A stretch of DNA of 64,000 nt from Pipra filicauda. Its lineage: Eukaryota > Chordata > Aves > Passeriformes > Pipridae. Of the stretch, positions 36,211 to 48,683 are shown piece by piece. The translations under genes and the position numbers were made by a program. Within the stretch, counting starts at the first letter, position 1. Each line of letters begins with the position of its first letter. Under the pieces are notes generated by a model. It was not told where the DNA came from. It was given only the letters and a program-made list of their open reading frames with translations, and did not search any database. The stretch lies in NCBI RefSeq assembly GCF_003945595.2, contig NW_024104367.1, forward strand, positions 856,851-920,850. The letters are read 5' to 3'.

Positions 36211-37379
36211 ATCCTGGGATCCTGGGCATAGCTACTGCAATTTATGCCACAGATTCATTGCTTGTGCTGGAACAAGAGCACTGACATAACCTCTCATCTC
36301 TGGGCTTTTCAGGGGGGATGTTTGCAGATTCGGGCTGCTGTGATCTGACTGCCAGGAAACGGTCTAAAAAGAGTAATGTCTTTTATAGCAGCTCAGTTCT
36401 AGATCCATATATTAAATCATGTAATAAATACTAATGGGAACAAAACTGGTGAGAAAAACCCAATACAATTTGAGACCAGTTATTTGGCTCAGGGCTAGCA
36501 CACAATGACTATTTTCTAGCATTAGGGCCTTCCTCTAGCAGTGTTGGGTTCTTTAAATTTAATGGTTTTTGATGGATTTTTTTTTCCACTTTTAATTTAG
36601 CCACAGACCTTTTATTCCACCCAGTTCTGGCATTCTCACTCACCTGTGGTAAGAAATTAAAAATATTCACAGAAAAACTACATGAAGAAATGAAAGAAAA
36701 ATATTGTTTAATGTGCAAACATCAAGATCTCTCTCTCTGTCCCTTTATTCACCTGATTTAGTGTAGGGTTTTCCATTCTTCACCTTGACAAAGACTCTTT
36801 TCTTCTGTGTCCCTCATGGTGGAGGATATATCCTTGCAGGTTGCAGTCCTTGGAGCCAGGCTCTTACAGACATTTAAACACATTAACTCTTCTCTCCAGC
36901 TTTGTTTCCTGTTAAGGTGACTGTTTTGCTATCCCTCTTCACTAAAACAGGCAACTGGAGAGGCAAATACTTCTCTGCATGTGTTATCTCCAGCATTTAA
37001 CTGTCTAAATAACAACTTGTTGCATCAGGAAAGTGCAACTCCTTCATCTTTCACAACTGTGTGCATCATCCAGTGTGCAGGGTATCTCCTGCTGATCCTT
37101 GTGTTTGATACATCCTTATATCTGCAGGCTTCTATACAAGCACACTGGATACAAACAACCACATAATAAAGGAGTATTGCTCATTGTGGTGTGTGAGGTT
37201 TGTGTTTAGCAGTGATTTCTGAATAACTTGGGGCAAGAATAGGTCATGGGTGACCTAAAACTGCTTTCTTCTATGAAACTATAGTTTTGTTGCCCTTGCT
37301 GTCCTTCCCTGCACCTCCTGCACTGCATCCTCCTTTAAGAAGTGCACACACAGTTGCCAGAATTAATAATAACAAAATT
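36211..37379. other. Unique non-coding stretch
   Basis: No recognised gene or repeat; AT-rich, with a pyrimidine run TCTCTCTCTCTG near 36.73 kb. Confidence 0.5.
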
Positions 37380-37562
37380 AAAGTCAGAAAGGTCCTCAAG
37401 AAATCCTCTTATCCAAACCCCTGGTAAAAAAGGGCTTTGAGATTAGATCTGATTACTGGAGTCTTGTCCTACAAATCTTATTAATATCTCCAAGGATGGG
37501 AGCTCTACAGACTTTCTGGGCAACCTGTTTCAGTGCCTGAATTAGCATTGATAGCAAGGAAA
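37380..37562 (-). repeat. Old CR1 LINE fragment
   Basis: Strongly diverged minus-strand CR1. The recognisable blocks are CAGAAAGGTCCTCAAGAAATC, CTTATCCAAACCCCTGGT, ATATCTCCAAGGATGGGAGC and CTGGGCAACCTGTTTCAGTG. No frame survives. Confidence 0.68.
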
Positions 37563-38851
37563 TTTTGGCAATAGAAATTCACCCCAGTCTTCTCTAACCA
37601 TTGGATTACCACAGTCCAGAACAAATTTAGGACGGAGCATTTGCCAGCCCGGACCTGATTAGCATTGTATCTCTGTTCTTTGTGTCTCATTATCAATGAC
37701 CCAAACTAGTTCTCCTCAAGAGTTCTGGCTCCAGGGACTGTAACCGCTTTCAAATTGATTGCCCATGGTCACTTCTTGTTCAGGTCCAGTTTCAGAATAT
37801 TTACTTTGGCTTCACAGGCAACATTCTGGAATTCACTTCCTTCAGTCTTTCTGTCCGTCAATGTAAACTTTTTCTTGGTACTATAGAAAAGAAAGTCAGT
37901 GGATCAAACCAACCATCTGAAGACACTTCCCACATTCCTTCTATCTGGAAAAACTGGGGAAAAGGGAGAAAGTTTTTCTACCTTATTGCCTTTTTTTTTT
38001 TTTTAATCCTTCTTTATCAAGACTTGAAAAATATCTTGTTTTCAGGTCTGCAGATGGCCCCAGCTCTATGATTATTTATTGTGTGGACATGAGGAGGCTG
38101 GTTAGCAGTAAACAAAGGTCCACAAATTTTCAAAGGAATTCAAACCACTTGTTGAAAACCTAATTAAGTATCATACAGACTGGATGCATGCTACAGTGAT
38201 TGCAAATGCTTTGTGTCTCAAGAGCTATCATAGCACAGACATCAACTTTATAATTTTAATTTCCTTACACTCACCCTCTCTTCAGTTCCGCCCGGGTGAT
38301 TTATTTGGGCTTTTCAAGTGGGATAAATTTGCATAAATTGAAATGTCAATATCAGGCAAGAGAAAAAAAAACAACAACAACCAAAAAAAATAATCCCTGT
38401 TGGGAAAACTATGTGTTTTTTCAGTTTCCTGAAGCATCCTTATTTTTAACTAAGGAAGCACATCCACTTCAAAATGCTCTGACCTCAAGTAGTTTAGTTG
38501 GTCTCATAAGGCAGAAGGAAGTGCAGGTTATGCTTTAGAAGACTCTTCTGGTTTGTCACTCTCTTTTTCCCATTCTTACAGTGCAGGAGTGGATAAATGT
38601 CATGATTAAATGGTTAAAGAGCAAAAAGCCTTGCTGGGTGATGGGTGCCCTGAGTGCGGGGGATGGGCTATGACTGACCCAGCAATCTCGTGTCAGTAGC
38701 TGAGCAACCACTTTACAACAGCTGGGTGACATTCCTATCCTTGTTGAAGACTTGATCAGTCACAGGATCAACTCAGAAATCAGACATCATCCCAATTTAG
38801 CAACCCTGCAGCCTGCCTGCTGTAATCCAAGTCCTTATTCCTCTCTCAAAT
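37563..38851. other. Unique non-coding stretch
   Basis: Contains a 14-T run at 37991-38004 and an A/C-rich patch near 38.37 kb. No gene was recognised. Confidence 0.5.
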
Positions 38852-39162
38852 TACCTGAAGGGGGGTTGTAGACAAGTGGGTGTTGGTCTCTTTTCCCAGG
38901 TAACAAGCCACAGGACAAGAAGAAACAGCCTTAACTTGCATCAGGGGAGCTTTAAATCAGATATTAGGAAAAATTTCTTCATTGAGGTTGTGGTCAGGCA
39001 TTGGAACAGGCTGCTCTGGGAAGTGGCGGAATCAGCATCCCTGGAAATGTTCAAACATGTGGTGCTTGGGGACATGGTTTAGTGGTGGACCTGGCAGTGC
39101 TGGTTTAATGGTTAACTTGATGATCTCAGAGGTCTTTTCAAACCTTAAAAATTCTATGATTC
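38852..39162 (+). repeat. CR1 LINE 3' end with ORF2 C-terminus
   Basis: Plus-strand CR1. The frame 38876-39082 encodes the CR1 ORF2 tail: [14 protein letters not shown], then [12 protein letters not shown] and [12 protein letters not shown]...SLEMFKHVV. The CTTGGGGACATGGTTTAGTGG subtype block follows, then GAGGTCTTTTCAAACC and ATTCTATGATTCTCAG. It is 5'-truncated at the CCTGAAGGGGGGTTGTAG block. Confidence 0.93.
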
Positions 39163-42100
39163 TCAGTCTTATACCAGAAGAATATCTCTCTGTCAGAAGA
39201 GATTCATGGAGGAAAAAGGATTGACTGCTGTTTTCATTTCATACAGAGGATGTTCAGATGGTATCACACTGGGCAGAAGCAGAATATAAGATATTACCTT
39301 CTTATGAGCAATTCATTGCTCTGAGTACAGACAGGAGTTTGGACACTGAAGAAACCCAGGAGACAAAGATGATCCCTAACACAGTGAACTTCCCAGCTGA
39401 GGTGACAGGGATTAGATGTGCAGATGATGATGATGTGCTAGATGACATTGTTTTTTAAAAGCCAAGAGTCAGAAAGGCAATGACATTTTCACTTCATCTT
39501 GTCCATTTTCTGGTCTTTAGGAAACCCTTCATTTATCATCTCCATCTGTGGCATGACATCAAATCTAGAAACAACCCTTTGAGAAGTCATAAGCACAAGG
39601 TTGAGAAGCAAATGAGCTTTTTCTGTAACCATATCTGTATATAAAGGAAGACCACTGTCTTTCTTCACTTTTCACCAAATTTGCAAGCATCATTTGACAA
39701 AAAGTGCTTAAAGAGAACCAAATGTCACAATGTACGGTGATGGCTGCAGTAATGAAATATGTAACAAAAAGCAGCCAGGAAAACAAACGAAGTGCCTGGA
39801 ATCAGTCACTTCAATCAGCTGCACATGGGTTTTGCAGCCTGGGTGCTGTAGCCACTGATTTTTCACACAACTGTAACTGTCTTACCCTGATCTCATGATC
39901 TTCTGCCCTCTGTTCATTCTGCCCACTTCCCATGGTCACAGACCATGAACTCCTGTGCCCCTGCACACACGGGATGCAAGCGCTAATCTTTGATTCTCTG
40001 CAGCCAGGCTTTTCTCTCTTGCTGTTATTCCGTGTCAAAAGGAGGAGCAGATTTCCAGAGGTAGCAGGAGTCAAACATTTCAGAGCTGGGAGCTCCATTA
40101 TTTCTATACTACAGGTACATTATAGCTCCTCGAGGCTCATTACTTCCCTTGCCTTCAAGAAAATCGGAGACCTTGAAGGGATCAATAAGTACATTATTAC
40201 TCTTGTCCAGTTGCATTCCTGCTGATTCCGAGCCATCTGAGGGAAGCCAGTGCTGATTTACACAGTCAGATTCATTCACAGCCGGGCAGTTCAGCTTCGA
40301 GGTGGTGCCAGTCACCTCTCCTTGCACGAGGTACTCTGCCTACAAGGGTAATCAGAGCACATCGTTATCTTAAAGGCAGCAATGAATATATTAGGGATGA
40401 GGCACAAAGGCGGTGAAACTGCTGAATGTTCTTTTTTTGACAACCTGTGAGCTCTCCGTTTGCTCAGCTGTGGAATTGCAGCAGCGTTTTGGGCAGGAGA
40501 GACTTTGTTGATTATTAATTTCTTTGTTCAGGACAAAGTTCTATCTCCAGCTCTTCTTAGAAAGAAGAGCTTTATTTCCTCAGGCAAACTGTTAAACATC
40601 TTTGTGTGGGCCTTATTTTTATGCCATAACAAAAGTCGAGACCCATCTGTGTTGGTTTATGAGCCTGTACAAGTAAAACTTCTCAAATTAGGAAAGTTGT
40701 TCATTTTCCAAACTTAGTGCACAATGGTGAAAGTCATCTCCACAAACTACTTTTCTGCATGTTGGTGACAACAAGCCCAAAGGCCACGTTCTCGTCTCAG
40801 TTAAACTGGCATTAACCTGCTCATTTTCCATCACTGCCCAGCTAACTTTCAGTTTCCAGATGCAAACTAATACCTTTTGCAATCCCTCCTTTCATTAGTG
40901 CAGGTACTTGAGGCAAGAGACATGACAAGACTTAGTTTCATCTTTATTTTAGAAAAAGAACTTTTATGATGAGCTGCAACCCTTTGTCCTGTCAGAAGCT
41001 TTCTGCTAAAGGAACTTTCTTAATCATACAAAGATCTAGGTATTCATTTCTATCCAAAAGTGATGAAAAGTTTGAAATGAAAATTAGATGCTTATTTTAA
41101 CAGAGCACAATTAATTATTGGAGCTTTTTTCAATGGGATGAAGGAAAATCTCCACTATTTGACCCCTTTAATCGAAGTTTGATATCCTTCTAAAAAGAAT
41201 TGCGATAAATTATTAAGCAGCAATCTGAGTGAGATTATAAAATCATGTGGAATATCCACCTAAGACATCTTTCTCCACATCCTGAACCTTTGTATCTATT
41301 TATTCTTTTGGTGGATCCAACATTCAAAGCACTGATCCATCACTGTCCAAGCTTTGCAAATAAATGAATCCTCATATGCTTTAGTTTAAATCAAATTTCT
41401 TTATATGGTGCCATTGTCAATGTAAAGGCTCTTAACAAGCCTTCTACAGGCAGGTGTATATTTCTCCCTTAAGAAAATATCCAGAAATCAGCAGGATATA
41501 GCCAAGCTGCAGCACAGAAAGGGACAAATGCTGCCAGTGCAACACTATCCACTCTAGTCCATTCTTCTGTAGGTCTTTTCCCATTCTGGATTTTCTCACT
41601 GTCAAGAGACCGGTGCTTCATTTCAGCATTTCAGGGAGAAATAGCCTAAAAATCTGTTTGCTGCACAGACAAAGAGAGAAGTCCCTCTTAAAGCAAAGAA
41701 ATCTTTAGGGGGATTTTCTAAAGCATCCTTACAAACTGGGGTAAAACTGCGCTGACATTCATGGGATTTCTCTTCCTGTTCAGATGCATTTACCCAAGAT
41801 ATGATGTTCAAGGAAATAGGATCAATCTTCACCTCCTGGGATCACACAGGGGGTTACAGCCCAGGCTGTGGCAAGGACCTTAGGTAATGTGAATGTCCTT
41901 GATCTTTCCTGCTTTCTTTCTGAAAAATTTCACCATTCCCTAGGTTTTTGGCATTAAAAGTATCAAGTTTCTGAGAGGATGTTGGAAAATGTTTGGAAGT
42001 GGAAGGATCTAGCCTGAATATTCTTATCCCATTTCTGCACCAGTTTTCCATTACATGGCCGGACCAGCTGCTGGATGGAGTGGCTTTGGTGGATCACTAC

Positions 42101-43445
42101 TGACCTGTGCTGAGTGAAGGTCTAAGAAGGCCAAACCAATACCATGGCAGACTTAGATTTTTCAAAATGTGGACCAGTTGCAATTCGTAATAAAACCTCA
42201 GTGTTTCTTCCCCAGAGGAGGTTGGAAACCTGGTTTTCTGGCTGACACATTGCTCAGCCTTTGGCACTGGAGAGGACAACTCCAGAGGCTGTGAGATCCT
42301 GGCAGGCAGTGCCCATCCAGAATGCAGCTGGCACAGTGCTCGCAGGAAAATTCCAAGCAGTTTGCTGAATGGAAAGAAAAAAACACAGTAAAACCTTCCT
42401 CAGGATGTTGCAAATGGCACAGATCAGCAATCTCAGTAGCAGGTGTGTTTTTCTCAGCATTTTCTCCATCACTTCTCCTTACAAGTCCAATATTTCCTGC
42501 TGTATTTCTTTGTTCCCAGAGACTCATTGCTGCCTGTCAGACAGAAGGAAGTTTCAAGCCGTATCCTGCCTGCTGCAGGAAAACTCCTGATGCTGGTTTT
42601 GGTTAACCTAAATTTCCTTTGAGATGTGTATTCCCAGGTGTTCAGTTTAGTAACTGTGTGTTTGCTGGATGATCTTATGTTTTACAAACAGCAAAAATCA
42701 TCTTCTAATGAAGAATGAATAAGGAGAAAGCTACTCTTTACTGCCTGAGAATTTCAGCCTTTAGCTAACAGTTAAAATTCAGAAATGCTGCTTTGAAGGA
42801 ATGACTTGGAACAGGGCCTATCTTCCCTCTGCACAGCAAAGACCCATTGCAGCGTAGGAGCAACACTCAATAAATGTGGTAATTAATCAACTTTCTTTAG
42901 GAAGATATCAGAGAGAATGGTTCCCAGACAATTCAGCTGGACAAATGTTTCTGACTCACAACAATCAGATGTGATTTACTGGATTAAAGAAGCAAAGGGG
43001 CACAGACACAGATGGTTCCTGCAGATTTACCCTTCCCGTTTCAAAACACTGCCCTAAAATACCTTGGTGGGGCAGATTTGTTTGATGGGGAGAGATTTAC
43101 AGTAGCACTTTCCCACAGCACATCCCCATTTCATTCCAAAGTAGCTCCAGTTCTGAGCAGTAATAAAAAGTAAATAACATTTATTAAATCCCTTGATCCC
43201 ACCTTTAAGGACTGCCAGTAGCAGCATTTTCATAAAAGGAAATGTCTCTCTCAGGCTCCAAATCTTTCCATTTCTGTTGGAATTTAAAGTGGGGAATCAT
43301 TTCTTCAGAAAAGATTTCTGCCAATGGCTGACATCTGTGTTAGGCATGGTTATTGTTTAATAAAATGTTGAACAGACCATGCTATATTTCGAGCTCTTCA
43401 AAGACTAGATACAAGATGGATATCATATGAGTGAGATTTCAGCTT
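39163..43445. other. 4.3-kb unique non-coding stretch
   Basis: No recognised transposon. The part at about 40.12-40.43 kb keeps CpG-containing, mixed-composition sequence (for example ATTCCGAGCCATCTGAGG and AAAGGCGGTGAAACTGC) and stands out as a possible conserved non-coding element. No convincing exon or RNA gene. Confidence 0.45.
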
Positions 43446-43551
43446 CACAGAACGGTTTGGGTCGGAAGGGATCTTGAAGATCATCTGTTCCTGCCCTGGG
43501 CAGGGACATGTTCCACTACACCCACTTGGTCAGGGCCCCATTCCACCTGGC
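43446..43551 (-). repeat. CR1 LINE 3' end, short
   Basis: Minus-strand CR1 remnant: CACAGAACGGTTTGGGTCGG, CCTGCCCTGGGCAGGGACATG, CAGGGCCCCATTCCACCTGGC. About 10-15 bp of the central CCCCCCTGCCATGG block are lost. Confidence 0.88.
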
Positions 43552-45538
43552 TTCTTACCAACTGTTCATTGCCACTGCTCCACAGACTGTGGGATACAAA
43601 ACTGCTTTGGTTTTTGGGGGGATTTTTAGATGGATTCCCATCTGAGGAGAGGTGATGTTGGAGGACATAAAGTCCCTCTTGAGAGCAGGAGGGGTCGAGG
43701 GGCCAAACACACACAGCACAAACCCTGCACGTTCACAGCACTTCTTGGCCACTTGCTTACAATCTTAGAAGGACTCAAGGACATCTGTACAAGCCAAGAT
43801 CAGAGCTTCTGGTGTCCTATCCCCGGGTATGGCAAGCACAGGGGAGTTAAAGAGGAGTATAAGGACAGGCCTTAGAGAAAATAGTTCTTCTCTGATACAC
43901 CCTCTCATCGTCTGGTTTGGTGACTTCATTGATTTTAGGAACCTGCCCACTTGAGGACAGAACCCAAGGCACTGTTGACATGCCCCTGGTGTTTAATAGC
44001 AGAAAATCCAAGTGCTGGATGGATGTCACCAGCACAGCAGTCCTATGGGAAGTAGTGGATATGAGTGGAAGGACAAGGAAAGGTGTTTTGCTCCTCCTTG
44101 TTCTCTGCTCTGGGCAAAGACATCACCAATCTCTCATTTTGTCAGTTCATCACTTTCCATGACAACTAGATCTACTTTATGAATAGTCAGAATATAAGCC
44201 CAAGTCAGACCACTGGTTTTTGGCTTTTTTTATTGAGCAGATGAAACCAATGTGGTTCCTCATCTCTTGCAAGTGGGAACAGGATACTCGGTGACCACCC
44301 CACTGTATCTCCTTCTCCAAGTGGAGGGAGGACTGTGAGGTTGTATTGTCACAGTTACATATTCACCTCCCAGTGAAGCAGCTTCCAGAAGTTGTGATCA
44401 ATAGTAGTTATAAAGCCCTAGCAGAATCTCTGGCCCATTTAGGTTGATAACATCCCACCTACCCGCTGAAAAAAAAAAAACTGAAGAGACCAACCGCTAC
44501 CAGTGTCTTCTGTTCATTCCCGGCATCACAAACACTGCTTCTCTTTTTAGACTCCCATCATCATCTTCAAAGTCCTTAGAAAAATGAAAGGGACTTCCTC
44601 AGCAAGCTCATTTTTCTACTGCAGAGCTGCAACATCTGTGGTTAACAAAGATGTAAGGGCTGAGACTTTGCCAGGATGATGGATGGTTATTGGACTCAAT
44701 AATTCCCTGAAAGTAGCTGCATGATGCAATTCATGTCTAGAATGGCAGTACATTTACCATCAGGGATGGCAAGAGACTTAGACTCCAAATTTATCCTGGA
44801 AAAATTCTTTTACCACAGATAAATTAATTCAGGTGATCAAGAGAAGGCAAAGGAAGAGGAGTAGACTGTGAACAACAATCCTTCATCCTCCCTGTGTTCC
44901 CACAACACTGGAACAATGAAGGAAAGTATTACTAAAAACACATATAAAAGCAGAAAACCTGTTTCTACTTCTTAAATTTTACCTATTTTTAAGTGAAATC
45001 TTACTAGAATATGATTACCTCCAAATAAAGAGAAGTGTTACCTTTTTGGACACTTACATAGGAATGTGCAGAGACACTAATATAAGAATATGCATATACA
45101 GACTTGCAGACAAGGAAGGAAAGTATATGATCCATCTGTTGGAATTTTTGTTTATTTGTGAAAAGACTTCAATATTTTTCTCAGGTCTCCTCCAAAGCAG
45201 TCTGGGCTGTTTGACTGGGAGAAGAGTGCTGCAGGGGCTGAGAGGTTGTAGTTGCCATGGATTTATAAAGGGAAAAGCCCTTGGATCATTTATCTCTGAA
45301 GATGAAATACCTTATGTTCACTGTACCCAAGGGAAGAGCAAGAGTGTTAGTATACACTGTGGTCCTAACCCATTTAATATTTGACTAAGCAGGAAAAGGA
45401 GAAAAAAAAAGGTTTTAGAAGTTCAAGAGTATCAGACAAAACCTTAGAATTAACAGTCTCCCTCTCTTCATTTACCTTCTTTAATCTTCAGGTATGAAGA
45501 AACTACTTTGAAACAATTTAGGATGTTTTTGCAGGAAG
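43552..45538. other. Unique non-coding stretch
   Basis: No recognised gene or repeat; a 12-A run lies at 44469-44480. Confidence 0.5.
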
Positions 45539-45764
45539 ATCACAGAATTGTGGAGTTTAGCACAGAAAACACCTACTATAACCCTCTGATCTAAACAGGC
45601 TCAGCTAAAGCTGTTTGCTCAGCTGAGTTTTGAATATCTCCAGGGAAGAAGGCACACAATATATCTGGACAAACTGTTCCACTGTTTTGACCATCCTCAA
45701 AATAAAATAAAATAAAAAGAAAGAAAGAAAAGTTAAAAAATATTTTCTTATGTTTAACTGAAAT
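45539..45764 (-). repeat. Old CR1 LINE fragment with an A-rich expansion
   Basis: Diverged minus-strand CR1: CACAGAATTGTGGAGTTTAG, TTTGCTCAGCTGAGTTTTGA, ATATCTCCAGGGAAGAAGG, then CTGTTCCACTGTTTTGACCA. An AAAAT/AAAG repeat replaces the expected block after CCATCCTCA. The CR1 then resumes as TTTTCTTATGTTTAACTGAAAT and is cut by the tail of a younger CR1. Confidence 0.8.
45699..45732. repeat. (AAAAT)n/(AAAG)n microsatellite inside a CR1
   Basis: About three AAAAT units followed by three AAAG/GAAA units. It sits where old CR1 copies normally read CACAGTAAAGAAAA, so it probably grew from that A-rich seed. Confidence 0.85.
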
Positions 45765-46046
45765 CATAGAATCATAAAATGGTTTGGGTTGGAAGGTACC
45801 TTAAAGCTCACCTGTTTCCAACCCCTCTGCCATGGGCAGGGACCAGGTTGCTCCAAGCCCCATCCAACCTGGCCTTGGACACTCCCAGGGATGGGGCATC
45901 CACAACTTCTCTGGGCAACCTATGCCAAGGTCTCACCACCCCCCCACCACCAGGGAAGAATTTCTTCCTAATATCCAATCTCAACCTACCCTCCTTTAGC
46001 TTAAGGCCCTTCCCCCTTGTCCTATCACTACATGCCCTTGTGAACA
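45765..46046 (-). repeat. CR1 LINE 3' end abutting an older CR1
   Basis: Minus-strand CR1 with a CATAGAATCATAAAATGG tail. It shows a 16-bp loss after GGGCAGGGAC, where the usual ACCTTCCACTAGA is absent. GGATGGGGCATCCACAACTT follows, then a C-rich stretch CCACCCCCCCACCACC and AATTTCTTCCTAATATCC, ending near CACTACATGCCCTTGTGAAC. Its tail touches the older CR1 at 45764, indicating insertion into it. Confidence 0.92.
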
Positions 46047-46047
46047 T

Positions 46048-46085
46048 CTCAGCTGGGAAGGGACTTACAAGGATCATCAAGTCCC
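46048..46085 (-). repeat. Possible CR1 tail remnant
   Basis: GCTGGGAAGGGACTTACAAGG followed by ATCATCAAGTCCC resembles the 3' end of the CR1 subtype seen at 59.59 kb. Only about 38 bp are recognisable. Confidence 0.4.
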
Positions 46086-48250
46086 ATGGATAACAGGAGC
46101 TTGTAGAGGCTGTGGTCAGCATGGAAAAGACAGAAAGGAGGAGACTGAGGGAGAAGTAAGGCAGGTACCCTGCAGTGTCTCCAGTAACAGTGAAGTAGCT
46201 GACAGGGTTCAGGTGAGGAGCAGGCGTTGAAAGCACCAGCGAAGCACTGCTGGTGGTCACTATGACAGTAAGGTAAATTAAAAATATGTGTAAAGTAACA
46301 GGGTTTACTCATTTAGGACTTCCTCCCCGAGTAATAGCAGCAGACACAAGCTGCTGCTGCCTCATAGCTTCACAGCACAAAAGCTTGTTTCCCCAGAATG
46401 TCTGCTTTCCTCACAAAGCCAGACGTGCTTTATACCTCTTGACCTGCCTGTCTTACCTTCAGCACTGGGAAAAAACAGTCCACACTCAATAAAGATCCAG
46501 CATCCCCCCTGGAAAACAAGGAGATAAATTCTCAACATGGTGTGGTGGAACATTAAACTCTCAAAATACACGTGCCATTTCCAGGACTGTCAGATTAAAT
46601 GCTTTTGTAGCACTCAGTTGGCTGAATGATTCATTGTTTTCCTTTTTATTTTAATAAATTTCTATTTTTTTTATAAATATCCAATACTCCTCTAGACTGC
46701 CAGATTATCTCCAGGTATCTCCACATCATTGGTCTACATGGTTTTTCTCATCAGCGGCTCAACATTCAAACTGATGTTTGGGGTCCCTGCCAAACTTGCC
46801 TCTCTTCAAGTTGAGAAAAAAAGTCTCTGCCATTTAGATATGGAGGATTCCTTCTTCTTCTGGGCATCTTTATGACTTTTTTTTTTTTTTTCACCAGAAG
46901 CTCAACACTTCCAAAAGAATTTGAAATAATCTGAAGTGTAATATATGGAACAAGGTGGGCAAGGCACAATGCCTCTTCCTGGGAATCCAAGCTGAAGTCC
47001 CTGTGCCAGAGGGTTTTTGCACAGAATCTGTTGCTGATGAAGAGTCCTGGGTTTGGTGTCTGCAGGTGCTGTCGATTTGGGAAAAGCTCCATGTTTGATA
47101 TAGCTGAAAATGGCTTCTCCAAGGAAACCAGATTCTCCAGGAATTAGTACCTGAGTTTTAACACCAAAATGGATTTTGTAAGTTTTCTCTTGGTGATAAT
47201 TTTGGAGTTATTACTTCAGAGAAATATTGAGAGGAAGTGCTGTGTTTGTGTCCATTTTCTTAGAGACAAACTAAAGGAAAAATGGAGCAAATTTCTGATG
47301 ATCTACTTTCTGACCCTCTTCCTAATTGTAGGGCCATCATCTGGTATTTATTAATCACAAACAATTTTGAACAGACTACCTGGCAGAAAAGCATCCTGCA
47401 TCATTCCTGTGGTTTTAACAGACAGAGCTAAAAGACCCTGAGATCATTTATTCCTGTTCTTCAGGACTGACTGACACAACAATATTTGTCTTCTTTTGGA
47501 TCCCTGGTTCAAAATGATAGCAAAATAACTCCAAACACAATGTGAGGGTACGAGATATTCATTACTGCAATTACACATGGCAGCCACGTTAATTAGTCAT
47601 CTCAGCATGGATGGTGGAGAGGTGAGATTATAAATTTAAACTGCCTGGGTCACAACAGTAACAAAATCAGAATATAAGCCAAAAAGACTTGTGGGAAAGA
47701 GATAATATTTTAACTATCTCTATTTTGGAAACCTTCATCAATTGTGAAATGCCACAGGAGTTAAGAAAACATTTTATCTACTAAAACTGATTGAGTGTTG
47801 TTTCTCTGTAGAGAGGAAGTTCTTGCCTGTTTCTATTTTTTGTTTCTTAAAAAAAATTTTGTCTCCAGAGACTGTACCAGGATTCAAGCCCTCTTGAACC
47901 ATTGCTACTAGCCATAAGCTTGAATATTTTGTTTTGTTTGTTAAGGAATAAATTTGTTATTTTGTCCCTGTTAGTCAAGTTAACTTTGCTTTCTGTGCTG
48001 TTCCCCGAGCCCAGCAGAAAACAAAGTAACTCATTTATTAGAGAAAAAGTATCAGAACTGAAAACTGGATTTTGCTGGGTTTTAGCAAGATATTTTCTTG
48101 CTTTTGTAAAAATAAAATGAGGACAATTAATTTACCTACACCCTGAATTTTGGGTTCCAGAAACCTCAGTTTACGGACAGTTCAGGAACGTTTGCTGAAA
48201 CACGGAAATTTTTTATTCCTCCTCTGCCTTCCAAGCCTCTGCTTTTCTTA
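46086..48250. other. Unique AT-rich non-coding stretch
   Basis: Contains a 15-T run at 46877-46891. No recognised gene, LTR or CR1. Confidence 0.5.
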
Positions 48251-48683
48251 TAGAATCACAGACACATTGAGGTTGAAAAATGCCTCAAGACCATCGGTCC
48301 AACTGTTAATCCAGCACTGCCAGGTCCACCACTAAACCATGTCCCCAGGTGACACATCCAAGGATCGTGATTCCACCACTTCCCTGGGCAGTCTGTTCAA
48401 TTGACTGAACAGCCTTTCAGTGAAGAAATTTTCCCTAATATCCAGTCTAAACCTCCCCTGCTACAGCTTGAGTCCATTTCCTCTCACCCTGTCACTTGTT
48501 ACTTGAGAGAAGAGACTGACCCTCACCTGGCTACACCCTCCTGTCAGGGAGTTGTAGAGATCAATAAGGTCCCTCCTGAGCCTGCTTTTCTTCAGGCTGA
48601 GCCCTCCCAGCTCCCTCAGCTGCTCCTCATCAGACTCGTGCTCCAGACCCTTCCCCAGGTCTGTTGCCCTTCCCTGGAAACAC
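48251..48683 (-). repeat. CR1 LINE fragment, 430 bp
   Basis: Minus-strand CR1 of the GCCAGGTCCACCACTAAACC subtype. It reads from TAGAATCACAGACACATTG through CTGGGCAGTCTGTTCAATTG to the ORF2 C-terminal region. The minus-strand frame 48461-49036 includes [20 protein letters not shown] and LRRDLIDLYNSLTGG, matching the frame at 7.25 kb. It stops at CTGTTGCCCTTCCCTGG. Confidence 0.92.
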
